Shown one piece after another: positions 12,681 through 24,560 of a DNA stretch of 64,000 bases. The position numbers and the translations under genes were made by a program. Below the pieces are notes generated by a model. It saw only the letters and a list, made by a program, of their open reading frames with translations. It ran no database searches and was not told the DNA's origin. Source of the stretch: Apis mellifera (Eukaryota; Arthropoda; Insecta; Hymenoptera; Apidae); contig NC_037646.1 in NCBI RefSeq assembly GCF_003254395.2, forward strand, positions 10,560,881 through 10,624,880, given 5' to 3'. Position 1 is the stretch's first letter, and every line of letters begins with the position of its first letter.

Positions 12681-15180
12681 TCCTTACGTGACTGGATTTC
12701 TATTCTATCCTATATAAGTTCTCCCGACAGGGACAGTAAACTTGCACGCGAGCCACTACTAACTTCTGCAACGAACGGTCTTCTTCTTCTTCTTCCTCCT
12801 CTTGTTTCGTTGCTTTAAATTTTTCCGCGGGCGGAGGATCAGACGACCGTCTTTCTTCGGGGCGAACAGTTGTTTGATTGAAACGTGGCGAGAAACGTGG
12901 CTTTTTTTGGATCGTTAAAAATTAGATTAGTGTATTTATTATTATTGGGTTTCTATCATTCTATTCTATTTATGTTTTCTCAAGTAACTTCTACAACAAA
13001 TATGTCCTCTGTTTCGTTACTTTAAATTCTTCTTTAGGTGACGATCTTTCAGAACAATAAATTTTTATCAAAATGATGAGAGAAACGTTGCTGTGAATTT
13101 GTGTATCATTACAAATTAGATTCGTATATTTATTATTATTATTGGATTTCTATTCTTTTATTCTGTTTAAGTTTCCTCGACAGAAACTTTTACAACAAGC
13201 TGTCCTCTGTTTAAATTTTTTTTGGGATGTGATGACAATGTTTCAGAACAATAAATTTTTGTTAAAATGATGAAAGAAATGTGGTCATAATTTTTTGGAT
13301 TGAAATTACACCATTAAAAATTAAATTATTTATATTCTTCTGTTCTATTTAAGTTTCTTCGACAGTAACTTCTACAATCTATAACAAACTGTCCTCTGTT
13401 TTGTTATTTTAAATTCTTTTTTGGGATGCGATGACAATTTTTCAGAATAATAAATTTTCGTTAAAATGATGAGACGTGGCTATGATTTTCTGCATCATTA
13501 AAAATTAGATTAATATATTTATTATTATTGGGTCTCTATTCTTCTGTTCTATTTAAGTTTCCTCGAAAGTAACTTCTATAATCTATAACAAACTTACTTT
13601 AAATTCTTCTTTAGGTGACAATCTTTCAAAACAATAAATTAAAATGATGAGAGAAACGTGGCCATGAATTTGTGCATCATTAAAAATTAGATTAGTATAT
13701 TTATTATTATTCTTCTGTTCTATTTAAGTTTCCTCGACAATAACTTTTACAACAAACTGTCCTCTGTTTCGTTACTTTAAATTCTTTTTTGGAATGCGGT
13801 GACAATGTTTCAGAATAATAAATATTTGTTAAAATGATGGCCATGAATTTGTGCATCATTAAAAATCAAAAATTAGTTTAGTATATTTATTATTATTAGG
13901 TTTCTATTCTTCTGTTCTATTTAAGTTCCCCCGACAGTAACTTTTAGAACAAACTGCCCTCTGTTGCCTTCTATATTGTTACTTCTTTACTTCGTTACTT
14001 CTTTAGATGACGATTTTTCAGAATAAGTTTTTGTTCGTTACTTTAAAGTCTTCTTTAAGTGACGATCTTTCAGAACAATAAATTTTTATCAAAATGATGA
14101 AGAAACGTGGCCATGAATTTGTGCATCATTACAAATTAGATTCGTATATTTATTATTATTATTGGATTTCTATTCTTCTGTTCTATTTAAGTTTCCTCGA
14201 CAATAACTTTTACAACAAACTGTCCTCTGTTTCGTTATTTTAAATTCTTTTTTGAGATGCGATGACAATGTTTCAAAACAATAAATTTTTGTTAAAATGA
14301 TGAAAGAAACGTGGCCATAATTTTCTGGATTGAAATTACCATTAAAAATTAAATTATTATTATTGGGTTTATATTCTTCTGTTCTATTTAAGTTTCTTTG
14401 ACAGTAACTTCTACAATCTATAATGAACTGTCTTCTGTTTCAATACTTTAAATTCTTTTTTGGAATGCAATGACAATGTTTCAGAATAATAAATTTTTAT
14501 TAAAATGATGAGAGAAACGTGGCCATGATTTTTTTTTTGGATTAAAATTACACCGTTAAAAATTAGATTATATTTATTATTATTATTATTGCATTTCTAT
14601 TCTTCTGTTCTATTTAAATTTCCTCCACAGTAACTTCTACAATCTATAACAAACTATTCTCTGTTTTACTGTCGTTACTTTAAATTCTTCTTTAGGTGAC
14701 TTCTTCTTTCAGAATAATAAATTTGTATTAAAATGATGAGAGAAACCATGATTTTCTGCATTATTAAAAATTAGATTAGTATATTTATTATTATTGGATT
14801 TCTATTCTTCTGTTCTATTTAAATTTTCTTGACAGTAACTTTTACAATTTTTACAACAAACTATTCTCTGTTTCGTTACTTTAAATTCTTCTTTAGGTGA
14901 CGATCTTTCAGAACAATAAATTTGTATTAAAATGATGAGAGAAACCATGATTTTCTGCATCATTAAAAATTAGATTAGTATATTTATTATTATTGGGTTT
15001 CTATTTAAGTTTTCTCAACATAACTTTTACAACAAACTATCCTCTCTTGTCCTCTTCTGTTTCGTTACTTCAAAAATTCTTCTTTGGAATGGGATGACGA
15101 CGATAAAATTTCCGAAGTTTAAAAACGATAGCCATGATTTCCTCTGGATCGATAAATTATATATTTATTCTCGAAGTGCT
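12681..15180. repeat. tandem array C, about 170-270 bp unit (mean near 205), about 12 copies
   Basis: The motif CGACAGTAACTTCTACAA and its variants recur at about 12981, 13181, 13361, 13568, 13735, 13932, 14201, 14401, 14627, 14831 and 15017. Each unit also has a CTGTTTCGTTACTTTAAATT segment, AAAATGATGAGAGAAACGTG, and a TTATTATTATTGG tract. The leftmost unit (12690-12950) and the right edge (15080-15180) are recognisably related but much more GC-rich and divergent. The internal units are AT-rich and alike, with deletions of individual segments. Confidence 0.94.
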
Positions 15181-17960
15181 CGAATGTTGGAGATAAAAGA
15201 AACGTTTAGACCCGTGGCTTTGTTCCGTACAGGAACGGAGAAAGAGATCCCTTCCCTAATCGCGCCACGTGAATCGTCCGTCATGCTCAATCCTGGGTAT
15301 TGCGCCGTGGGAAAAAAAGGAGGATTCGGCTCAAGAAAGGGAAACAAAACCGACCGTAATCCATAAAATCCCCGAAGATCCTCGCCAACGTTACGTTATA
15401 TTGGCACTGTTTACTTAAGAGATTGCCGCCATCCCGGTTTGAGAAATGTTCGGAAATGTGTTCGCAACTGATTTGAAAACAAATATCCCCCAATTTGTTA
15501 CGGAACGGAAAAATACAGCAAGTCATTCATCCGGTTGAAAATGACTCGAACGAGGCGAGGCACGTCGTCGCAATTATCCCTCCATCGAAAATTCCAATTT
15601 TGCAATAAACGATTAATAACGACGAGTTTCACAGAATTTTTTCCTATTCTCGTATTTCCATCTCTTCATCCTGTTCCATCGTCTACAGTGATCATCCTGT
15701 ATTTTTTAACAAACATTTTGAAAATTCCATTTTATAGGCGATAATATTTATATTCGATAATATATTTTGAATTTCGAATCTTGATAACACGCGTATAATT
15801 CACAGAGGAAAATGAAAGAAAACTAAAAACTATTTACGCTTGGAGCGAACGACAAACAACGGACGATCGATCGAAAATATAAGAAGATATCGGTTTAGAT
15901 AAAAATCGAATTGAAACGCGCAATAGGACCGATTATCGTATCGTCGATTCTCCAAACTCTATTTTCATTTCCCCCGATCTTCGACGGAAAAATACGATAT
16001 TTAATTCCGTTGACGTGTCGCAATTAAAGCAGCCTTGTTTAAAGAGACTTTCCCTTAAAGGGAACGGTCGAAACGGGGAGTGGAAATATACTTTCCTTTT
16101 TTAAAAAAAAAATCGAAAACAACGAGCGTATTTTTATCACGCGGATAAATTCCGCAATCGGAAGAAAATGGCAAACGAACGAAGTAGAAGAGCTCTTTTG
16201 TACTTCGTCTCATCCACGAGTGTCCTCTCATCTACACTCCACCTGCTCTATTTATATATAATCTTTCGTCACTACAAAAAAAAAGAAAAAAAGGAAAAAC
16301 AAAAGAGGATCGAAATAAAATACACGAAGGGTTACGAAGGGCAGTGAATCGAAATCGATCGGCATCGAATGTTCATCGAACAATCCAAGCCCTGTTTAAT
16401 CGATAATCCGTAGAGTTCGAGGCAACAAGCGAGATTTGATGAAAATACGAAAAGATCGAGAGAGAGAAAGAAGAGGAGGAGAAGTAGAAGAAGAAAGGTC
16501 ATAGAAACGAGAAAAGTTTGAAATGAGGAGAGAACAAGCGTATATATACATATATACACGCTGGTACAAAGGGACAAAGCGACGCTGTCTTCTCCGCTGC
16601 GTTGACGCCGCACTTTCTTTCCCTCGGTATCGGCCGCCAAAGAAACGAGAGAAAGAGAGGAAGAAAGGGAGAACAGGGATGGGAGAAGGTCGGAGGAAGT
16701 GGATATTTCGCGTGGAGAAAATTTGAATAAAACTAGGGGGAGGGGGGGAGGAGTTCCCTCTTTCATCCCCTGTTCCGCTACCGACTTCCTCTTCCTCCAA
16801 CCCCCCCTCACCTAAAGAAATGCAAGTTTAGCAAGTGGAAACTCGTAGAGAGGCTTGGCCAATGCGAGCCACCACCTCGTTGTCCTCCCCAACATCTGCG
16901 AATACCGATTCTCTTCTTGGAATTCAACTTATTCGCCGTACAGGGGACTCTTCGCTTTGTTCACAGTCGCGTTAAGGACACGGTGATGGCTCGAATTCCG
17001 GCGAATTTTGACATTTTTTTCCACCGTGATTCGATTCGATTCAATTGATAAACCAAGGGAATCGAATTCGCTCCGATGAACGAATCTCGTGGTTGGAGAA
17101 TGGTTTTTTACGAGTTTTTAATCCCGATTCCTATGGTTTAACGGTTTTTCGAAATAGATTAAAGAACGTTCCAAGCATTGGTTACATTTTTTTTATAATC
17201 TCGTTCGAACATTTGCACACAGTGTAAAATCTGGTCGAATGTTTTATGCGGTCGTGGCTCGAGATCGGTTGGGATGGAACGTGGAGAATGGAGAAGAAAA
17301 CTTAACTTTGTGATTTTGGTAATAAAGTCGATGTCATTATATGCGATTCGTTTAAGAAAGAATAGAGGAGGAACAAGAAATGAGAATCTTTCGTAAATAA
17401 TTTCAAATTTCCTCGTCGCTTGTCACATTCGAAGAATTGAAGAATTAATTGAACGAACGTGACACGACGTTTTAGATATATTCGGGGATTTGAAATAACG
17501 ATTTTGCGACGGTTAGATTCGGAAAATCCGTGGATACAAGGTGGATAAAAGAGACATTTTCTTATATTCTTTATTTTCAGCTGGGGAAATGCTCCCATCG
17601 ACTTCACGAGCTCTGGCCATAATCTCTGCCAGAGACGTTCTCGCAAAGTCAATTATCGTTTTTCCGTAATAGTTTCGTCTCATTTATCCGATATCCAACC
17701 GGCTAGAATATTCTATTTCCCCTCCATCTCAACTTTCTATTCCCGATTTCCGCTCTTTTTATTATCCTTTACCCGCGTTCGAATAGTCTTTCCATACGCG
17801 GAACCTATTTTGGTTAGAAGATTTAATTTTACATTGGCCGGAAGAGTAAAATTCCAGATGAAATTTCGAATACAAACCACTCTTGGTGTTCTTGAAAAGA
17901 GAAAAAAGAAAAATTATCGCCCCATTTTTTACTACTTTTCCCTTTAATTCCGATAATCTT
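15181..17960. other. single-copy non-coding DNA
   Basis: No gene is supported in 2.8 kb. A GC-richer patch lies at 15200-15550. From about 16440 to 16800 the + strand is strongly purine-rich, ending in a G-rich run near 16735-16752; this makes long pyrimidine-coded (Ser/Leu/Phe) frames on the - strand that are compositional, not genes. Confidence 0.5.
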
Positions 17961-20115
17961 CTACGCGACTTGAAAACGTAAGATGAATTCCAAATCGCTC
18001 TCGCTAACTTTTTCTTAGAAAAAAAAGGGAAAGAAAAAAGAGAGAAATCATCGTCTCTTTTTATTAACTTATCAGGATCATTAGACAGAGATCTACAATC
18101 TACAATTTAAGGTGAATTTCAAATCGCTCTTTTTACTTTTTAAAAAAAAAATCGTTTTTCTTTATTAACTTTTCCATGTTCTAATAACCCTCTTGAACAT
18201 GAAACATGAAACATGAGATCATCAGCCAGAGATCTGCAATTTAAGATGAATTCCAAATCGCTCTCGCTACTTTTTCTTTAAAAAAAAAATCATCGTTTCT
18301 CTTTATTAACTTTTCCAATAACTTTCTTCGCGTGAAATATATTCCGATATCTGTTATCCGTTGTCTTAATCGTCGAGATCATTAGTCACGCATCTATAAT
18401 TTAAGATGAATTCCAAATCATTCTCGCTAACTTTTTTCTAAAAAAAGAAAAAAGAAAAAAGAAAGAAATCATCGTTTCATTTTATTAACTTAATTGTTAT
18501 CTCAATTATCAAGATCGTTAGTGAGAGATCTACAATTTAAGATGAATTCCAAATCGCTTTCGCTACTTTTTAAAAAAAAATAACTTGTTCAGAGATCTGC
18601 AATTTAAGATGAATTCCAAATCGCTCTCACTAATTTTTTCTTAAAAAAAAAAAAAGAAAAAAGAAAAAAGAAAGAAATCATCGTTTCTTTTTGTTATCTC
18701 AACTAGCAAGATTATTAATCAGAGATCTACAATTTAAGATGAATTCTCCAAATCACTTTCGCTACTTTTTAAAAAAAAATTGTTTCTATCTATTAACTTT
18801 TCCACTTTTGCAATAACTTTCTTCACATGAAACGTATTCTTTTATCTATTATCTCAACTATCGAGATCATTAGCATCTACAATTTAATGTGAATTTCAAA
18901 TCACTGTCACTACTTTTTAAAAAAAAATCTTTTTATTAACTTTTCCACGTTCGAATAATCCTCTTCACATGAAACATGAGATCATTACCCAGAGATCTAC
19001 AATTTAATGTGAATTCCAAATCACTTTTGCTAACTTTTTCCTAAAAAAAAAAAAAAAAAAAGAAAGAAATCATCGTTTCTTTTTATTAACTTATTTATTA
19101 TCTCAACTGTCGAGATCATTAGCCAAAGATCTATAATTTAATATGAATTCCAAATCATTCTCGCTACTTTAAAGAAAAATCATCGTTTCTCTTTATTAAC
19201 TTTTTCACATTCGAATAACCCTCTTCGCGTGAAAAATATATCTGTTATCCGTTGTCTCAATTATCGAGATCATTAGCCACGCATCTGCAATTTAAAGCGA
19301 ATTTCAACTCACTCTCGCTAACTTTTTCTTAAAAAAAAAAGAAAAAAGAAAGAAATCATCGTTTCTTTTTATTAACTTATTTGTTATCTCAACTATCAAG
19401 ATGATTAGTCAGAGATCTACAATTTAAGATGAATTCCAAATCACTCTCGCTACTTTTTAAAAAAAAATAACTTATCAAGATCATTAGTCAGAGATCTACA
19501 ATTTAAGATGAATTAAGATGAAATCACTGTCACTATTTTTTAAAAACAAATCGTTTCTTTCTATTAATTTTTCCACTTTTTCAATAACCTTCTTTACATG
19601 AAACGTATTTCTTTTATCTCAATTGTCGAAATTATTAGCCATGCATCTACAATTTAAGGTGAATTCCAAATCACTGTCACTATTTTTTAAAAACAAATCG
19701 TTTCTTTCTATTAATTTTTCCACTTTTCCAATAACCTTCTTTACATGAAACGTATTTCTTTTATCTCAATTGTCGAGATCATTAGCCATGCATCTACAAT
19801 TTAAGGTTCCAAATCACTGTCACTATTTTTTAAAAACAAATCGTTTCTTTCTATTAATTTTTCCACTTTTCCAATAACCTTCTTCTTCACATGAAACGTA
19901 TTTCTTTTATCTCAATTGTCGAGATCATTAGCCATGCATCTACAATTTAAGGTTCCAAATCACTGTCACTATTTTTTAAAAACAAATCGTTTCTTTCTAT
20001 TAATTTTTCCACTTTTCCAATAACCTTCTTCTTCACATGAAACGTATTTCTTTTATCTCAATTATCGAGATCATTAGCCACGCATCTGCAATTTAAGGCG
20101 AATTCCAAGCCACCT
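17961..20115. repeat. tandem array D, about 70-160 bp unit (mean near 130), about 17 copies
   Basis: The motif GATGAATTCCAAATCGCTCT, with variants, recurs at about 17984, 18111, 18245, 18405, 18540, 18610, 18738, 18890, 19011, 19144, 19300, 19430, 19507, 19660, 19805, 19950 and 20098. Each unit has a T-run/A-run, ATCGTTTCTTTTTATTAACT, a TCAACTATCGAGATCATTAG segment and GAGATCTACAATTTAAG. The last three full units (from about 19640) are almost identical over about 145 bp, so amplification at the right side is recent. The rightmost partial unit (20073-20114) is GC-richer than its neighbours. Confidence 0.95.
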
Positions 20116-20803
20116 GCTGATTACCGGCACGAGTATCCTCTTTCAAAGAGGAGAAAAAAGAGAAAAATCCCCGGTTACGGGGCGAAATCTGGAAGAATTC
20201 TCACCGCGAAGAAACGTAATTGGCAACGGGGAAAGGGAAATTGATTAGCGTTCGAGTTAACCGTTACCACGGTTAACGAGCTCGTTCCCACCGCTGAATT
20301 TCGACTGTCGATTTCCCGGATAGCTAATCCCGTGTCCCGGGTAATTGGAAGCGAGGCCAGACTTTCGGCCGCGCCTCCGTTCGGACGGAAATCTGTCCGA
20401 ACCGCGGAGAGGTTAGGGAGACGGGCGTGGAACGCGTCACGGTTCCCAACAGGCATCGCACGGCCATCATATCTCCTCCTCCTTCGAGTATTCCACCCTC
20501 CCAATATCCAAATGGAATATTCCATTTCCTTGGCTTTTCGAGTCCCGATTCAACCCTGCCGCCGACGGTTTACGAGAGGAGATCGTATCCTCGCCCTCCA
20601 ACCTGTCCGTCGCACTCTTCTTTCTCCCTACTTCGAAACCGAGGGATTTGAGAAAAAATTGCCGCGTTCTTCGAAAAAACACCACCTTTGAAACGCGAAT
20701 ACTATTCCACAATTTTCCCCGTGTTCTCGGTTTAACGTTTCACCACGAGGCGGTGAAGAAATAGAACAGAACTGTGCGATATTTCTTTTGTCCGATATAA
20801 ATA
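20116..20803. other. GC-rich single-copy segment
   Basis: This is one of the most GC- and CpG-rich stretches in the window. Open frames exist on both strands (for example 20332-20691 + and 20175-20525 -), but they overlap, lack known domains and follow from the low stop-codon density of GC-rich DNA. It may be regulatory; I cannot show that. Confidence 0.45.
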
Positions 20804-21484
20804 TAGGGTGTCCCGAAATTAACGCAAGATTTGAATTTGCATTGGTTGACAAGCCTGAAAAAAGAACAGTTTGATAGGCTGAGAGTTTAGGCTTGGTAAA
20901 TACAACAATGTGTCTTCATTATTGAACAATATTTTGAAAATAATGAAAGTTTAGCGGCTGCAGTTCGAGAATTTTATACAAAATATGGTAAAAATAATGT
21001 TTTAACCTCGTCAACTGTGAAAAAATTAATTGAAAAATTTGTAGAGACTGGATCAGTTGGAGACGCTAAATACACCAGTCGTCCAAAAACAAGCCGTTCA
21101 AATGTCAATATTGAAGCAGTGCGTGAGAATGTTGGTGAAAACCTAGGAACATCAATTCATGGACAAGAATTGCAAATTTCAAGAAGCTCTCTACAGCGTA
21201 TACTCACAAAAGATCTGTGTCTTCGTGCTTACAAAATTCAATTAACAACTGAAGCCTAACGCTGCATCAATGAAATTCAGTCACAATTATGTAGAAAGGT
21301 GATGAAAAATTTGGACGAAAGGATGCATATATGCAAGCCGTGGAGGCCATTTATCCGATGTGTTATTCCATAAATAATCCTATCCTATGTACTTTACGAT
21401 TCGCTTGAAAGATAAATATCTAAAGTCTAAAAACTCTCTTTTATATTTAACTCAAATCTTGCGTTAATTTTGGGACACCCTTTA
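20804..21484 (+). mobile_element. DD41D Tc1/mariner element, copy 2, catalytic core deleted
   Basis: The ends match copy 1: the left reads TAGGGTGTCCCGAAATTAAC and the right, on the opposite strand, TAAAGGGTGTCCCAAAATTA, each next to TA. The element is 681 bp. It keeps the 5' leader, the DNA-binding half of the transposase and the C-terminal tail, but the section with all three catalytic aspartates is missing. It is a MITE-like internal-deletion derivative, movable only in trans if at all. Confidence 0.93.
20903..21373 (+). pseudogene. DD41D transposase, DNA-binding half plus C-terminal tail
   Basis: The frame reads QQCVFIIEQYFENNESLAAA and continues through VKKLIEKFVETGSV, RPKTSRS, and ISRSSLQRILTKDLCLRAYK, which is the paired helix-turn-helix layout of Tc1/mariner N-termini. 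An in-frame TAA at 21257-21259 marks the region of the catalytic-core deletion. After it the same frame continues as RCINEIQSQLCRKVMKNLDE, the C-terminal tail, to a stop at 21371-21373. The ATG that should precede it has decayed, although the end of the MERYTIQQ start seen in copy 1 is recognisable. It lacks every catalytic residue. Confidence 0.88.
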
Positions 21485-21806
21485 TATTCGAACGAAAGGT
21501 TCGAATATCGGTAATAATATTTTGAAGCAGTGCGTGAGAATGTTGGTGAAAACCTAGGAACATCAATTCATGGACAAGAATTGCAAATTTCAAGAAGCTT
21601 TCTACAGCGTATACTCACAAAAGATCTGTGTCTTCATGCTTACAAAATTCAATTAACAACTGAAGCCTAACGCTGCATCAACGAAATTCAGTCACAATTA
21701 TGCAGAAAGGTAATGAAAAATTTGGACGAAAGGGTGCATATGTGCCAATTTTGAGACACCCTTTATATTCGAACAAAAGGTTCGAATATCGATAATAATA
21801 TTTTGA
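21485..21806 (+). mobile_element. partial tandem duplicate of DD41D copy 2 and its right flank
   Basis: From about 21520 the sequence repeats the middle of copy 2 (GAAGCAGTGCGTGAGAATGT onward) through the same in-frame TAA and tail, then jumps to the GACACCCTTTATA end at about 21753-21766. The flank ATATTCGAAC(G/A)AAAGGTTCG..TAATAATATTTTGAAG occurs after both copies (21485-21526 and 21765-21806). So element plus flank were duplicated in tandem, and the second copy then lost part of its 3' region. It has no separate left end and cannot be an independent insertion. Confidence 0.88.
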
Positions 21807-24560
21807 AGGAATGAAACATGAGAACGTGACGCGAGATACTTTCGAAAGAGGACGCTTCCTCCCAGAAATACGAAGACAAACGCGTGCTAATTAAGCGAAA
21901 GTGGAACACGTGCATTATCAGAATATAACAGAAGCGAAAGAACGATCGCCACTCTTCCTTCGCGTTATTTCCATTTCACGGTGGACAGCGATCGATTAAA
22001 TGGAACGACAACGCGAGAAACAGAGAGGCAATCTCGTTAGTACATTTCCATGGAACGAGTGTCGGTTGAAAATTGAAATATCTACTTAATCGGTCCACTC
22101 GAATCGAAATCGATACTACTTCCAACCTCGTCCTTCATTTCTATCGATTGAAAAATATATATTTAAATATCCTTTCGTCTTATCTCGAAAGAAGTGGTTA
22201 ATCGAACGCGTTTAAAAGGATATTATAGGAATGGTATCCGATTGCTATTTCAAAGAGGACATTGGGAGGATCATTGACGCGTGTTACGCCAAATTGCGCG
22301 GTGTCCGCTTTAACTGGAATAGCAACGGCAGAAATTGGCCAATCAGCTCGTACTATTCGGAGGTTCGATAACAGGCGCATATATACAGTTCTTACGTGGA
22401 AAGATTTCATTTAAGGATAACGGGACTGTGCAACAATATGCGCTCCATCGACTCCGAAATTTCGAGTCCTCCTCGTTTTCAACCACGAGAAGGAACGAGA
22501 GCAATTTCCATTTTCAAAATTTTTATCCAAATAATAAAGTATCGTGCCTGATGAAAAGAAAAAAGAAGCGTGAAACGATCTTTTAACGATAAAATAAAAG
22601 TAACTCGGTTCGAAAAGTAATCTCTGACACGATTCCGTTGAGACGAGAGATCGAGAGTTTAGATGGAAAAAATTCAAAACGTTCTAGAAATCGAAAAATC
22701 CGTCGAGACATCCTCTTTCAAGCGTTGGATATCGATTCCGGATCCTAGCAGGCTATTACGTATATAAAACCAAGTTAAAGAAGCTGTACGGTTACGAAAC
22801 GAGATCTGGGGGGGGGGGGAGAATATCTAGCTTTTTCTCTTCTCGCGGAATTTTCTCCGTGCACGCGTTCCAGGAGAGGGAAAAAACAGCGAGTAAATAT
22901 TTTATTTCGTTCACGGGCATCGATTTTTTATCCCGAGTAACGAGTTAAAAAAAAAGAAAACAACAACAACAACAACAGCTTGGCGGATCGCGTTGTTTAC
23001 GCCGACAGATGGCGAAGAGCTCCAATAAACGGTGGAGGAACACGGTGTCCGTGGGAGGAGGACGTGGTCGGGCGGAAGAGGGCGATCTGGAGCGGAAAAC
23101 GATAGACAAATTGAACGTTTAATAAACCACGTGAAAAACCTCGGCCACCGACTTCGTTTACTGCAACCTGTCACGGAACAATCTCTGTACCTGTTACGAT
23201 GGGATCCATCGTACGTGAACTTTGCTCGTTCGAATCGATCGAAACGAAACCGCATTCGGGGTAAAGATTTCAAAGGGATTGAACAAAAATTTTTGCTCTT
23301 CTTTTCATTCTTTTCGCGTCACAACGTGCGATCTCTTCTTTCAAGTTGATTTTTTCTTTCAAGAATTAAAAAAAAAAATGCACTTTCCACTCGAATCTCC
23401 TTTTTTCGAGGAAAAAAGAATCGTATCGAACCGATTTTCGATTTCGTTTCTCTACGCGCATTCTCTCTTCGCGCACGGATTGAACGCGTTTCGTGACAAC
23501 AATCGACAATTATCCTTTATTCGGGTAAATATTTTCATTGAATCCGACAATTGCCAATCCACGCGCCACGTGTTTTGTCTTATTAGCATATATCCCACCG
23601 CTTGCAGCCGGCTATTTAACATGGACGTCGGAAAAAGCGGACCCGTTTTGCCCCGTCCAAAAAGTAGCGCTAATTATCCTCAGGATCGCGATTAATGGCG
23701 CGAATCGCCCTTCCTTTTTGCACGCAGACCAATTTCGTAACAAAACGATGAACTCGCAAAGATTTGTCGTTTCTTTCTCTCTCTCTTTTTCGTTGCGTAC
23801 AAAAATTGGGTTGCTCGATCGTAGAATGTTGCTCGTTGTTGTACGTGCACAGGTTGCAGGGGATAATCGGAGGGTCTCTTATCGTCGTATCCTGTTGCCC
23901 CGGAATATTGTCTGAGAGGGTAGGTAGATCTAATTAGTTATAAAGCTGATCGCGACTTAAACAAAATGGCCTGATAAAACGGCGACTCCTTTTACGATAA
24001 TCGACCCGTGTCCAAATTCATTTCTGGGGGTAATTTCCACTAGCAGATATGCGCTCCTCTATATTCGTGCATGGAAGATGTTGTACGAAGGATAATAGTA
24101 AGAAAAGGTTTCTGAAAATCGTGAAATAACGAATGTTTGTGGTTGGGACTCTTTGATCCAATCAAGATAGAAAGGGATCCCTCCTGTTAAAAGAATTAAA
24201 AAGTTTCTTCGATTTGTAAACTTCTCCCTCGAAGAATACAATTGATAGAAAAAAAGTTCCTTTTTATTAACGAACTTTTCGGAACAATTTTTCACAGACT
24301 CGACTCTAAAAACTGGCTCTCGACCGTTTCACACCGTTTTATTCCATCCAACGCCGCTCGGTGTTGAACATTCTCCAACAATTTCCAGAGCGCGAAATTT
24401 TCGCGGGAAGGACAATGCGGACGCATTCGTGGTCCCCTCCCCTCCCTCTCCTGCGGAACCAACGTCGAAATTGCGAGTCGAAATAGGAATAGGAATATAC
24501 CACCAGCTCCTCTAATTGCGCTCTTTTCGACCGACGAAACGAAATTTCAATCGACACTTG
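21807..24560. other. single-copy non-coding DNA with GC-richer islands
   Basis: No supported gene in 2.75 kb. Notable contents: a mixed-composition segment at 22200-22400 open on both strands with a CCAAT-type GGCCAATCAG; a G11 run near 22807-22817; short CAA repeats near 22963-22978; and a segment at 23560-24050 rich in TAAT-type homeodomain-like cores and GC-rich blocks, which looks more like an enhancer than an exon. Confidence 0.5.

Noticed and set aside
12711..12718. TATATAAG as a TATA box
   Set aside because: It lies in the left founder unit of array C, and the internal units carry the decayed version TCTATTTAAG at the same place. It may once have been a promoter, but nothing downstream supports transcription.
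16332..16811. 159- and 134-codon minus-strand frames
   Set aside because: Low-complexity Ser/Leu/Phe/Arg frames caused by a purine-rich + strand segment; no domain.
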